DNA of 64,000 bases from Thioalkalivibrio paradoxus ARh 1. GTDB lineage: Bacteria > Pseudomonadota > Gammaproteobacteria > Ectothiorhodospirales > Ectothiorhodospiraceae. The translations under genes and the position numbers were made by a program. The stretch is taken from contig NZ_CP007029.1 of assembly GCF_000227685.2 (NCBI RefSeq), positions 1,400,501 to 1,464,500 of the forward strand, written 5' to 3'. Below are positions 41,960-52,682 of the stretch, piece after piece (position 1 is the stretch's first letter; each line of letters starts with the position of its first letter). The notes under the pieces are model-generated. The model had not been told where the DNA came from and made no database searches. It saw only the letters and a program-made list of their open reading frames with translations.

Positions 41960-42512
41960 GCGCCACCTCCCGCCAGCGTCCAGCCTCAACGGTGGTCGCC
42001 GCAGCCTCGACCAGTTTGCGATTCTTTTCCAGGATGGCCCCCTTGAACCTTGCTGCGAGCGCGTCGGTCAGTGCCGAGAGCGGCATCAGGTCGGTCAGCG
42101 TGATGAAGGCGGCCAGCAGCGCCGTATTGGGCACTGGACGCCCGATATGTTCCATTGCCAGACGGGTCGCGGGCATCGTGATTACCTCGTGGTTGCCGCT
42201 GGAGTCGATTCCGGCAGCCGGCCCGTCGACGAGCACCGTACCTTCCGACCGGATCCCGCTAAGGGTTCCGGGAACCTCCATCAGCGCGGGATCCTGGACG
42301 ATCAGGAACGACGGTTCCCGGACCTGGCAGCGGCGGCGGATCGGCTGTTCGTCGATCCGGACGAACGCGGCGACCGGGGCACCCCGGCGCTCCGCGCCAA
42401 AGGCGGGGAACGCCTGAGCATACCGTCCCCCGTCGATCGCCGCAGACGCCAGCAGATACGCGGCCACCACGTTGCCCTGGCCGCCGCGGCCGTGAATCCT
42501 GATCTCGAGCAT
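41943..42512 (-). CDS. porG: Pyruvate:ferredoxin oxidoreductase gamma subunit (PorG)
   Basis: A 189-residue subunit starting MLEIRIHGRGGQGNVVAAYLL, the universal gamma signature, followed by QAFPAFGAERRGAPVAAFVR. PNTALLAAFITLTD is also conserved. It is the first gene of porG-porA-porB plus the NAD(P)H module. No PorD-type gene stands alone because that function is fused to the 38007 gene. Confidence 0.92.
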   Translation of the reverse strand: MLEIRIHGRGGQGNVVAAYLLASAAIDGGRYAQAFPAFGAERRGAPVAAFVRIDEQPIRRRCQVREPSFLIVQDPALMEVPGTLSGIRSEGTVLVDGPAAGIDSSGNHEVITMPATRLAMEHIGRPVPNTALLAAFITLTDLMPLSALTDALAARFKGAILEKNRKLVEAAATTVEAGRWREVAHAAGA

Positions 42513-42856
42513 GCGCGCGTGAATCTCCCTGTCACCTGTTCGGGTTTGTGTACGGAACCGATCCCGGATGTGTCGACGTGGCCGAACCGCGTCTCAGCCT
42601 GGCACGACCGCCGCTTATGTCGCCCCGATTTCGGGGCGATCCGCGGGCCAGGCGGCCCGAGCCCGGCGATTCCTGAGAGTAGCAGACCGAAGCTGCGATT
42701 GCTGTGACAGCACGGCGGTGATCCTGAAGGCCGCGTTTCGGGTGCTGGACGATGGTCGGCGATCAGACTTGCGTGGCATCGCGCGATGAGGATGGCCACG
42801 GTTGGAAAAAATCGAACGGGGTCGTCGCATTGGGCCGGGGCCGCTAGAATCGTGGG
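42513..42856. other. 344-bp intergenic region upstream of porG and the 42857 gene
   Basis: No gene is supported. It includes a perfect 8-bp hairpin at 42620-42639 (TCGCCCCG-ATTT-CGGGGCGA), about 110 bases upstream of the porG start and so possibly in its leader, and a TAGAAT -10-like hexamer at 42845-42850 for the plus-strand gene. Confidence 0.5.
42845..42850 (+). promoter_or_regulatory. Candidate -10 element (TAGAAT) just before the 42857 gene
   Basis: A TAGAAT hexamer seven bases before an ATG. If used, transcription would start at about 42857, giving a leaderless message for the longer reading, or a short leader for the second ATG at 42887. No recognisable -35. Confidence 0.3.
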
Positions 42857-43177
42857 ATGGTCGAGAAGAAGATTTTCAGCGGAGCGATGGTGAACGTTTC
42901 CGCCAGCGAGTACTGCGAGTCCCGGGGCACCCGGCTGAGTGACTACGAGCTGCGCGGCGTATTCATGAAAGGCGGCTATAGCGGCAGCACGATCTTCGAG
43001 AGCTTTCGCCGGGATGTTCCCGCCGAGGCCGAGGCTGTAACCAACGTTCAGTATCTCGGGACGGTGACCGGAGAAAGCTTTTTCTATGCTGCACGCCGGC
43101 TGGAGGTGGTGATCGGAACCGCGCTGATCCCGAAACGCCGGCGGGAAGAATCCGATTCCCCCGCAGGAGACGGGTGA
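42857..43177 (+). CDS. Conserved-looking protein of unknown function
   Basis: A 106-residue protein with no family that I recognise. It is mixed alpha/beta in pattern (SDYELRGVFMKGGYSGSTIF; AVTNVQYLGTVTGESFFYA; LEVVIGTALIPKRRRE), with a single Cys (EYCESRG) and a polar tail. Two starts are possible: ATG at 42857, weak ribosome site and seven bases after a -10-like hexamer, or ATG at 42887, with GCGGAG very close. It lies 90 bp before the M20 deacylase gene on the same strand. No membrane segment or signal. Confidence 0.6.
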   Translation: MVEKKIFSGAMVNVSASEYCESRGTRLSDYELRGVFMKGGYSGSTIFESFRRDVPAEAEAVTNVQYLGTVTGESFFYAARRLEVVIGTALIPKRRREESDSPAGDG

Positions 43178-43267
43178 CGCGGTGCGGCCGGGACGGCCCG
43201 CAACCGGGACGCTCGCTGCCTGCCGGTGGCGCGGGGATCGTGATGCCCAGGAACAGCCCGCGCCGGC

Positions 43268-44422
43268 ATGATGGCGACCGCGCTTGCCGATGTCCGCGCG
43301 ATACTCGAACGGCTGGTCGCCTTCGATACCGTCTCGCGCAACTCCAACCTCGACCTGATCGGGTTTGTCCGTGACCTTCTTGCGCGCCATGGAGTCGATT
43401 CGGTTCTGATCCCGAATGGCGACGGATCCAAGGCAAACCTGCTGGCGACCGTCGGCCCGCGAATCGCTGGCGGGGTCGTGCTGTCCGGCCATACCGACGT
43501 GGTGCCGGTCGATGGTCAGGCCTGGAGCACGGACCCGTTTCGCCTGGAGGAGCGCGCGGGGCGCCTGTACGGCCGCGGCAGTTGTGACATGAAGGGCTTT
43601 GTCGCGATCGCGCTGGCGTTGATACCGCAGATGAAGGCGCTGCGCCGGCCGATCCATCTCGCCTTGTCGTACGACGAGGAAGTCGGCTGCCGGGGCGCCC
43701 CGAGCCTGGTCGAGGCGGTGGGCGAGCTGCCGCGGCCGGCAGCCGTGATCGTCGGCGAGCCGACCGGAATGCGGGTGTTCACCGCGCACAAGGGGATCAC
43801 GGTGGCACGGACGCGCGTGCGCGGGCGTGAGGTGCATTCGAGCCAGGCGCACCGGGGTGTGAGCGCGGTCACCACCGCCGCCAGGCTGATCGGCTACCTC
43901 GATGACGTGGCGCGCGGGCGCGCGGTGTCCGGGCCGTTCGCGCCAGGCTTTGATCCGCCCCATACCACCGTCCACGTGGGTGTGGTGCACGGCGGCACCG
44001 CGGTCAACATCGTCGCGCGCGATTGTTCGTTCGACTGGGACATCCGTTCGGTGCCGGGGGATGATCCGGCGCGGATCCTGGACGGTTTCGGTGCGCATTG
44101 CCGGATGCATGTCGAACCCGCGATGCAGACGGTCGCTGAAGAAACCGGGGTCACGACCGAGATCCTGATGGAGGCCCCGGCGCTGGCGCATGAGGACCGC
44201 AATCCGGCGATCGAACTCGCCTGCCGGCTGAGCGGTCATCAGGATACCGGCCGGGCGCCGTTTGCAGCCGAGGCCGGTCTGTTCCAGCAAGCGGGATTGG
44301 CCAGCGTGGTCTGTGGACCCGGGTCGATCGATCAGGCACATCAGCCCGACGAGTACATCACACTGGAACAACTCGAGTCCGGGCTGCGCTTCCAGCAGCG
44401 GCTGATATCGGCCCTGTCCTGA
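43268..44422 (+). CDS. argE: M20-family deacylase, acetylornithine deacetylase (ArgE) type
   Basis: A 384-residue zinc peptidase-fold deacylase. Metal and catalytic motifs: SGHTDVVPVDG, GRGSCDMKGFVA, SYDEEVGCRGAPS, GEPTGM, and late FAAEAGLFQQAG with the terminal metal ligand His in DQAHQPDEYI. This set and length are those of ArgE, which releases ornithine from N-acetylornithine. Many gammaproteobacteria use ArgJ instead, so another acyl-amino acid substrate cannot be excluded. Start at either of two adjacent ATGs; the ribosome site is poor. Confidence 0.83.
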   Translation: MMATALADVRAILERLVAFDTVSRNSNLDLIGFVRDLLARHGVDSVLIPNGDGSKANLLATVGPRIAGGVVLSGHTDVVPVDGQAWSTDPFRLEERAGRLYGRGSCDMKGFVAIALALIPQMKALRRPIHLALSYDEEVGCRGAPSLVEAVGELPRPAAVIVGEPTGMRVFTAHKGITVARTRVRGREVHSSQAHRGVSAVTTAARLIGYLDDVARGRAVSGPFAPGFDPPHTTVHVGVVHGGTAVNIVARDCSFDWDIRSVPGDDPARILDGFGAHCRMHVEPAMQTVAEETGVTTEILMEAPALAHEDRNPAIELACRLSGHQDTGRAPFAAEAGLFQQAGLASVVCGPGSIDQAHQPDEYITLEQLESGLRFQQRLISALS

Positions 44423-44579
44423 GTGCCTTTGAGCCTGCCCGGACCCGGTCGCGGCGGAACCTCGCGCTGGCGGAAGGGCTGCTGCCAAACCTCGAGAGCC
44501 CGGGTTTGCAGTGACGCCCCAGTCGCTGAGCGGCAGCCCGGCAAGCAGAAGCGATCCCGATTGCGCAGGAACGATGCCG

Positions 44580-45116
44580 ATGTCCGACCCGAAGAACGAC
44601 GATCCCCTGAACTTCAGTCGCCGCGTTCCCGAGGGCGATAATCGCCAGCGCCTGGTGTGTGACGACTGCGGTTTCATCCAGTATGAGAACCCCCGGATCG
44701 TGGTGGGTGTGGTGGCAAGCTGGGAGGGTCAAATCCTGCTGTGCCGTCGCGCGATTGCGCCGCGCAAGGGCTACTGGACCCTTCCTGCGGGTTATCTCGA
44801 ACTCGGGGAAACCACCGAGCAGGGCGCTGTGCGCGAGGCCTGGGAAGAAGCGCGGGCAGAACTGGCGATCGATCAGTTGCTTGCGGTGTATTCGATTGCC
44901 CGGATCAGCCAGGTGCAGATGATCTACCGGGCCTGGTTGCGGAGTCCTCGAGTTCAGCCAGGACCCGAATCACTCGAGGTGGCACTGTTTCCGCCGGATC
45001 GAATTCCGGTGGACGATATCGCCTTTCCCTCCGTACACTGGGCTTTAAAGGATTATCAGGAAACACTGGCGCAGGCGGTGATCTCGCCGCGAACGGCCCC
45101 GTTTCAGCAGGGGTGA
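44580..45116 (+). CDS. Nudix hydrolase with N-terminal zinc-ribbon-like stretch
   Basis: A 178-residue Nudix protein. The Nudix box [20 protein letters not shown] is present, with the family's final Gly replaced (EEARAEL), a moderate deviation. The N-terminus has [20 protein letters not shown], the CxxC that in this subgroup (COG1051, NudC-like) precedes the Nudix fold. I prefer the ATG at 44580 because AGGA lies nine bases upstream; another ATG six bases earlier is too close to that site. Likely hydrolyses ADP-ribose, NADH or a similar nucleotide; not determinable. Confidence 0.85.
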   Translation: MSDPKNDDPLNFSRRVPEGDNRQRLVCDDCGFIQYENPRIVVGVVASWEGQILLCRRAIAPRKGYWTLPAGYLELGETTEQGAVREAWEEARAELAIDQLLAVYSIARISQVQMIYRAWLRSPRVQPGPESLEVALFPPDRIPVDDIAFPSVHWALKDYQETLAQAVISPRTAPFQQG

Positions 45117-45273
45117 CGGCTGTTCGGGAGTGGCCCGCTGGCGTCGCGACGCGTTGCAGGCCGCGTGAGGGGTCGCCTCTGCAGGGGCCGGCCCGTTGCA
45201 GGCGAAGAATCTCGTCGACGGGCTGGGGGCGGATTCGAAACCGCCGTTTGCGCCTTCCATGTGGAGTGTGCCG

Positions 45274-48200
45274 ATGGCCAGGGAAGCTTGGCTCCAAAGG
45301 GCCGTGACTGCTGTGGCGGGCGGGCAGCACGCGCTGAGCGCAGCCGTGGCGATGAGCATCGCGGTGCTGGTCGCTCTGTTCGGACTTGCGGCGATGCTGG
45401 TTTGGCACGCCGGATATGCCGGGCTGTTGCAGTGGCGTGCGGATCTGTTGCCTGTTCCATACATCACGGCGCTGGGGCTGTTTCTGATCGGCGGCGGTCT
45501 GGTGTCGTTAGTGCTCGGCGCCGCCAAGGTGGCCGCGGTGCCGGGTGTGGCAGTCCTTGCGCTCGGCACCCTGACCCTCTCGCAGTACCTGTTCACGTTC
45601 GACCTCGGCATCGATCAGCGAATTCTTGCTGCCCCGCCGATGCCGGGCACGCCGCACCCGGGGCGTATGGCGCCGAACACCGCGCTGGCGTTGATGCTGG
45701 CGGGTCTGGCGTTGGTGCTGCCAGCGTTCCTCGATCGCGGCCGAGTGCTGGCGATCGTGCTTGGCGTCGCGGGTGCGATCGTGGTCGGGCTGGGAGTGGT
45801 GGTGCTGGCGGGTCATGCGTTTCAGCTGGAGCCCGCTCATGACTGGGGTGCGCTGCCCCGCATGGCGATGCAGACCGCGACGGCCCTGGTGCTGACCGGC
45901 GCGGCACTGCTGCTGGTTGCCTGGTACGAGGGTTCGCGCGGAGATGTGCCGCCGCTGGGTTGGTTGCCGGTACCCGCAGGGCTGGGTGTGTTCACGATCG
46001 TCGTGCTGGTGTGGCAGGCAGCCTTCGACATGGGGGGCACCGCGATGGTCTCGGCGCCTGGGAGTGCTCAGCTGCTGCTGCTCCTTGGGGTAATGCTTGC
46101 GTTCGTGGTTGCCGTCGCGCTGAATCGCACGCACGTCGCGCAGCTGCGCTGGAGGGCTGCCGAGTCCGACCGCGAAGCGCTGCGGGCAGAAATCGAGGAG
46201 CGCCGCGAAGCCGAGCAGCGGCTGGGCCGCAGCGAACGCCTGGTCCAGATGGCAGCGAACCTGGCCCATATCGGGGGTTGGGACGTTGATCTGGACAAAG
46301 GGCGCGTGTGGTGGTCGGACGAGGTCTGCCGCATTCATGAGATGCCCCCGGGAACCTCGCCGTCGGTGGATCAGGGCATCGCGTATTACGCCCCGCGGTG
46401 GCGCGAACGGATCCGAGAGGTCTTCACGCGGGCGGCGCACGACGGCATCCCCTACGACGAGGAGATGCAGATCGTCACCGCATCCGGGCAGCAGCGCTGG
46501 GTGCGCACGATCGGGCAGCCGGTGCGGGGTCCCGACGGCCAGGTGATTCGGGTGCAGGGGGCGTTCCAGGACATCACGGAGCGCAGGGAAATCGAAGAAG
46601 CGCTGCGCCGGACCGCAATGGTCTTCGAACATACCCGGGACGGTGTCGTGGTGACCGACGCCGACGTGCGCATCCTGTCGGTGAACCGTGCGTTCACCGA
46701 GATCACCGGGTACACGCAGGACGAGGTGTATGGGCGCAATCCCAGCGTGCTCGCGAGTGGTCATCACGACACCGCGTTCTACCGCAGCCTATGGGAACAG
46801 CTGCGCGAGTTTGGCCACTGGCAGGGCGAGATCCGGGACCGGCGCAAGAACGGGGAAACCTACGCCGAGTGGCTGACGATCGACAGCGTGCTCGACGACG
46901 CCGGCAATGTTACCCATTACGTCGGTGTGTTCACCGATATCTCGGGGATCAAGGAAAGCCAGGAACGGCTGGAATTTCTGGCCCACCACGACGCGCTGAC
47001 CGGTCTGCCCAATCGCGTGTTGCTCGAGTCCAGGCTTGCGAAGGCACTCGAGCGCGCGCAGCGGCGCGGGCATCGGGTAGCGTTGCTGTACATCGATCTC
47101 GACCGGTTCAAGGCGATCAACGATGGGTTGGGCCACCCGGTCGGTGATGAACTGTTGCGCCAGGTGCCGGACCGGCTGCAGCCGCGGCTCCGCCGGGAAG
47201 ATACGCTCGGGCGCACTGGTGGCGACGAGTTCATGCTGCTGCTCGAACATGTGAACCAGCCCGACGAGGCGGCTCGCCTGGCCCAGGACGTGCTGGCACT
47301 GCTGCAGGCACCCTTCACGCTGCCCAGCGGACACGAAGTGTTCATCGGGGCCAGCATCGGTATCAGCCTGTTCCCTGATGATGGTGCCAGCAGCAGCGAA
47401 CTCGTCCGCAACGCCGACTCGGCGATGTACCGGGCGAAGGAACTGGGCCGCAACACCTTCCATTTCTATACCGAGGAGCTGACCCGCGCGGCCAGCCGCC
47501 GGCTGGCGCTGGAAACCCGGCTGCGTAAGGCACTCGAACACCGGGAATTCGTATTGCATTTTCAGCCGCAGATTTCGGTCGCCGATGGGGCGACGATCGG
47601 GGTCGAGGCGCTGGTGCGCTGGAATGATCAGGAGACGGGGTTGGTCGGTCCCGACGAGTTCATTCCGGTAGCCGAGGAATCGGGTCTGATCGCGCCGCTG
47701 GGGCTCTGGGTGCTGAAGGAGGCGTGTCGCCAACTCCAGGTCTGGCGGCATCGTGGGCTCGGTCTGGCGAAGGTGGCGGTCAATGTCTCCAGCCAGCAGT
47801 TTCTGTTGCAGGATGTGACGGCTCGGGTGGCAGAGGCATTGGAAGTCAGCGGCCTGCCTCCGGAGTGTCTGCAGCTGGAGATCACCGAATCGCTGCTGAT
47901 GAAACAGGCCAATTCGGCTGCAGCCATGCTGCGCAGTCTGAAGAATCTCGGGGTTGGCCTCGTGATCGACGATTTCGGCACCGGGTACTCGTCTCTGGCA
48001 TATCTGCGAACCTTTCCGATCGACCGGTTGAAGATCGACCAGAGCTTTGTGCGCGAGATCGAGACCGATCACGGTGCGCGCAAGATCGCGTCGGCGGTGA
48101 TCGCGATGGGGCACAACCTCTCGCTCAAGGTGCTTGCCGAAGGGGTGGAGAATGCCCATCAGCTGGAGATTCTGGAAGCGCTGGAATGCGACGCCTACCA

Positions 48201-48279
48201 GGGGTTCCTCGCCAGTGCGCCGCTGCCCGCCGAGGACGTTCCGGCCTGGCTCGCGGCCCGAAATCCGTCGGGGGCGTAG
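45274..48279 (+). CDS. Membrane GGDEF-EAL protein with two PAS domains
   Basis: A 1001-residue c-di-GMP signalling protein. N-terminal third: about eight membrane helices with loops (sensor of unknown ligand). A short coiled linker (EIEERREAEQRLGRSE) leads to two PAS domains (about 310-430 and 440-560; NLAHIGGWDVDL; VFEHTRDGVVVTDADVRIL). The diguanylate cyclase has an intact active site (GRTGGDEFMLLL, HHDALTGLPNR), and the EAL domain has EALVRWND, EITESLLM, DDFGTGYSSLAYL and AEGVEN, so both activities are possible. Start at 45274 is chosen because GGAG lies seven bases upstream; a TTG at 45196 and an ATG at 45259 are in frame. It lies upstream of a PilZ-like gene. Confidence 0.92.
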   Translation: MAREAWLQRAVTAVAGGQHALSAAVAMSIAVLVALFGLAAMLVWHAGYAGLLQWRADLLPVPYITALGLFLIGGGLVSLVLGAAKVAAVPGVAVLALGTLTLSQYLFTFDLGIDQRILAAPPMPGTPHPGRMAPNTALALMLAGLALVLPAFLDRGRVLAIVLGVAGAIVVGLGVVVLAGHAFQLEPAHDWGALPRMAMQTATALVLTGAALLLVAWYEGSRGDVPPLGWLPVPAGLGVFTIVVLVWQAAFDMGGTAMVSAPGSAQLLLLLGVMLAFVVAVALNRTHVAQLRWRAAESDREALRAEIEERREAEQRLGRSERLVQMAANLAHIGGWDVDLDKGRVWWSDEVCRIHEMPPGTSPSVDQGIAYYAPRWRERIREVFTRAAHDGIPYDEEMQIVTASGQQRWVRTIGQPVRGPDGQVIRVQGAFQDITERREIEEALRRTAMVFEHTRDGVVVTDADVRILSVNRAFTEITGYTQDEVYGRNPSVLASGHHDTAFYRSLWEQLREFGHWQGEIRDRRKNGETYAEWLTIDSVLDDAGNVTHYVGVFTDISGIKESQERLEFLAHHDALTGLPNRVLLESRLAKALERAQRRGHRVALLYIDLDRFKAINDGLGHPVGDELLRQVPDRLQPRLRREDTLGRTGGDEFMLLLEHVNQPDEAARLAQDVLALLQAPFTLPSGHEVFIGASIGISLFPDDGASSSELVRNADSAMYRAKELGRNTFHFYTEELTRAASRRLALETRLRKALEHREFVLHFQPQISVADGATIGVEALVRWNDQETGLVGPDEFIPVAEESGLIAPLGLWVLKEACRQLQVWRHRGLGLAKVAVNVSSQQFLLQDVTARVAEALEVSGLPPECLQLEITESLLMKQANSAAAMLRSLKNLGVGLVIDDFGTGYSSLAYLRTFPIDRLKIDQSFVREIETDHGARKIASAVIAMGHNLSLKVLAEGVENAHQLEILEALECDAYQGFLASAPLPAEDVPAWLAARNPSGA

Positions 48280-48313
48280 TTATACCCAGGTAGTCAGCGA
48301 ACTTACCTACGTC

Positions 48314-48331
48314 ATATAGATTCGTCTATAT
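48314..48331 (+). promoter_or_regulatory. AT-rich hairpin with UUCG loop in PilZ-like gene leader
   Basis: ATATAGA-TTCG-TCTATAT is a perfect 7-bp stem with a TTCG tetraloop, in a locally AT-rich stretch, 35 bp after the GGDEF-EAL stop and about 84 bp before the next start. It may be an operator palindrome, an RNA stem or a processing or termination element; there is no T-tract. Confidence 0.45.
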
Positions 48332-48414
48332 TCAAAGTCCAAGGTTCGGGTAAGCATGCCGGTAAGAGCGTGCCACAACCGAACCTCGACGATGGCGCTT
48401 GGAGGTAAGCAGCA

Positions 48415-48744
48415 ATGGAACATCACCATGATGACGAATGCATCTGGGTGCGCACGGATGTCTGGCTCGATACGGGTGACGGGCCCCCGGTGAAGGTGCA
48501 GACGCGCAAGCTGTGCAACAGCGGTGCGTTCATCGAATATACCGGGTCGATCGACGACGATGCCGTCGAGATCATCTTTCCGGAGTTCGGCTCGAAGGGC
48601 GGCCGACGCGTGTTCGGCGTGGTGGCCGGGCGCTGGCCGGACGGGATCTGGGTCCGCTTCCAGCGGGATCTGCGTTCGTCGTCGGAGATGCTGATGCGCA
48701 ATGGCCTTTCCCGGGGTGCGCGCCAGGTATATCCGTCGATATAA
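48415..48744 (+). CDS. PilZ-like small protein
   Basis: A 109-residue protein beginning MEHHHDDECIWVRTDVWLD. RTDVWLDTGDGPPVKVQTRKLCNSGAFIEY has the order of PilZ-fold proteins, but the RxxxR and DxSxxG motifs are degenerate (NSGAF), so c-di-GMP binding is doubtful. A GGAGG site precedes the ATG. It follows the GGDEF-EAL gene with a 135-bp gap that includes the AT-rich hairpin. The C-terminus shows nothing notable. Confidence 0.65.
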   Translation: MEHHHDDECIWVRTDVWLDTGDGPPVKVQTRKLCNSGAFIEYTGSIDDDAVEIIFPEFGSKGGRRVFGVVAGRWPDGIWVRFQRDLRSSSEMLMRNGLSRGARQVYPSI

Positions 48745-49176
48745 ATCTTCGTCCGCTACCGGTCGTCAACGGTGATGGCGCGCGGGGACCCCCGATTACG
48801 AAAGCAGCGTAGGACGGAAAAGGCCGAAGGCCGTCATCCGCCAGGCGGCGCCCGGGGTGCCGCGGGCGTCTGGACACTGCGAACGCCGTGTGGCGGATGA
48901 CGCTGCGCTCTTCCGCCCTACGGGGCGACAGGGACACGAGACCGCCCGTGACTTTCACGTTACCGGTAACGGCCGTTCGTGCCCTGGGGTGCATCGGAAC
49001 CCTATGGTGGTGCCGGGGCCGCGTAGACCTGTGTCCCCAGGCGGCCACCTCGTAGGGTCCCATTCGCAGACCGGGCTCGACGCGATGGCGAACTGCATCG
49101 ACTTCGCGATGGAGCCACCCGCCCCGGTGCGCTGTGGGCGCCGGTGGCATCGCCACCCGCCCGCATGCGTCCGGTT
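48745..49176. other. 432-bp region between convergent genes with repeat copy C
   Basis: Repeat copy C fills 48808-48962. The remaining 214 bp (48963-49176) show no gene or structure that I recognise. The flanking genes point toward each other. Confidence 0.6.
48808..48962 (+). repeat. 155-bp palindromic intergenic repeat, copy C
   Basis: Same orientation and length as copy A: CGTAGGACGGAAAAGGCC at the start, CTCTTCCGCCCTACGG as the inverted partner, CCGTGACTTTCACGTTA at the end. It lies between the 3' ends of the PilZ-like gene (plus) and the 49177 gene (minus). Confidence 0.85.
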
Positions 49177-49818
49177 TCAGGAACGGGGTTGCTGATCGGT
49201 AGTCTCGGTTCGAGGGGTACCGGAGCGGCTGGCGTCGCCGTTCAGGAGGCGTGTTCCCGCGACCATCCGGGGCAGGTTGTTGCCTCCGTTCCCGCCGTTG
49301 TCTCCGTTCCCGTTTGCACCGCGGCGGCGCATCTCCTGGCGGATCCGGAACAGGTAGCCGGCGACCGCGCCGCCCGAGGAGCTGACCAGCAGCACGCCCA
49401 GCGACAGGAATTGCGTCAGCAGCAGCAGCGTCCCCAGACCCGCCATTCCCGCGACTGCGCCGGCCATGCGCAGGCTCGACCGGGTCTTGACGCGCTGGGT
49501 TTCGCGTTGCACCTGCCGGCGTGCGTCGTCGGCGGCTTTCGCGCGTTCTTTCTCGGTCAGGCGCCGGTGACGCTCGCGCTCGCGGGCGAGGTGGGCCTCG
49601 GCCCGAATCAGCGCCTCGCCGTGGGCACCGCGGGCCATCGAGGCGAGCCACAGCGCGGCGAACAGGCCGCTGACCAGCCCGAGCGCGGCAAAGGTCAGCG
49701 CGATGTCGGTGGACCCGGTATGCCACCACGCAAGCACCAGCAGCACGGTGACTGCCTGTACCAGTGTGATGGCGAGAAAGTATTTCAGCGCCAGCGGCAC
49801 CCGTAGCCAATTCGACAA
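49177..49818 (-). CDS. Membrane protein with internal coiled coil, unknown function
   Basis: A 213-residue protein: two helices (about 12-32 and 40-60), a long charged coiled-coil loop (about 65-110; EAHLARERERHRRLTEKERA), two further helices (about 118-140 and 142-158) and a Gly/Asn-rich low-complexity tail (GANGNGDNGGNGGNN) of about 45 residues. No recognised family. It is divergent from hppA across a 759-bp gap. Confidence 0.6.
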   Translation of the reverse strand: MSNWLRVPLALKYFLAITLVQAVTVLLVLAWWHTGSTDIALTFAALGLVSGLFAALWLASMARGAHGEALIRAEAHLARERERHRRLTEKERAKAADDARRQVQRETQRVKTRSSLRMAGAVAGMAGLGTLLLLTQFLSLGVLLVSSSGGAVAGYLFRIRQEMRRRGANGNGDNGGNGGNNLPRMVAGTRLLNGDASRSGTPRTETTDQQPRS

Positions 49819-50577
49819 TGCATCCTCCCGTTGCTGTTCTGTCCATCGCCTCGCTGGTTCGGGAACCCGTGATCGGCGTATCCGCGTTCAGGTCAGCGCC
49901 GGTACCCCGCAGCGGCGTCCGGCCCGTTCTGCAACGCCACGAGCGGCCCGGACGGCCCCGCCGGAATCGCCCGGCGCTGAAGACGGTGCGGCTGCAGTGA
50001 GGTGAAATCCGTATCGCGCGTCCCGACCTGCGGGCTTCCAGAAGTCTAGCAGCCCGGCAGTCTTGGGCTGCGCCCACTGCGCCGAGGCGAACGGCGGTGC
50101 ACGCTCCGCTGGGTTCCGAACGCGTCTGCGCATGGTGCCAGTCTTGGTCCGCCCATCCGGCCTTGACTCCCCGCAAGCCGGGGAGTAGGTTCGGCGCCCA
50201 GCGGAAGGCAGGGCGTCTGCCCGGGCGAGCCCGGCGCCGGTGCGCGCTTCGGGCGTCGCGCGCCTTCCGGAATGAAGCCACGGGGTTTGCGGTGTCAAAG
50301 TTGCACCCCCGTGACCGGGCGCGGCGTTGGGGGCAACGCCGCGCCGGACGTACCCTGACAAGCAACCGCATGGCCCTGGCCATCGGCGCCGGCGGCCGCG
50401 CATCCATGTGCGCGTGCTACCGGCGAAACAAGAAGAACAGGGGAGCGCCGGAGGAGATCGAGGGGGGTGCCCCGGGGGCAACAGGATGGCCGGCGATGCC
50501 GGTGATCCCCGAGGCCTGCCGTCGCTCGTGCCGCGCTTCCCGATACCACCACCAAAGTGTCTCAAGGGGAGGCCGTA
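49819..50577. other. 759-bp gene-free region upstream of hppA
   Basis: Open frames here are short, lack ribosome sites and have composition typical of noncoding high-GC DNA. Two strong hairpins are visible: ACTCCCCG-CAAGC-CGGGGAGT at 50166-50186 and an 11-bp stem GGCGCGGCGTT/AACGCCGCGCC at 50318-50345 whose GGGGG loop could pair with CCCCC at 50306-50310. Known riboswitch signatures were not recognised. Confidence 0.55.
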
Positions 50578-52635
<2,058 letters not shown>

Positions 52636-52682
52636 GCGAGGCCCGGGCCCGCTTCCGCATCCGATAAGGAGAACCCAAGATC

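Noticed and set aside
50300-50350. Fluoride or other known riboswitch upstream of hppA
   Set aside because: The hairpin lacks the conserved bases of riboswitch classes known to control pyrophosphatases; retained only as an unexplained structure.
48572-50407. 611-codon minus-strand open frame covering the repeat and the hppA upstream gap
   Set aside because: It passes through repeat copy C and the real 49177 gene in another frame; no coding signature.
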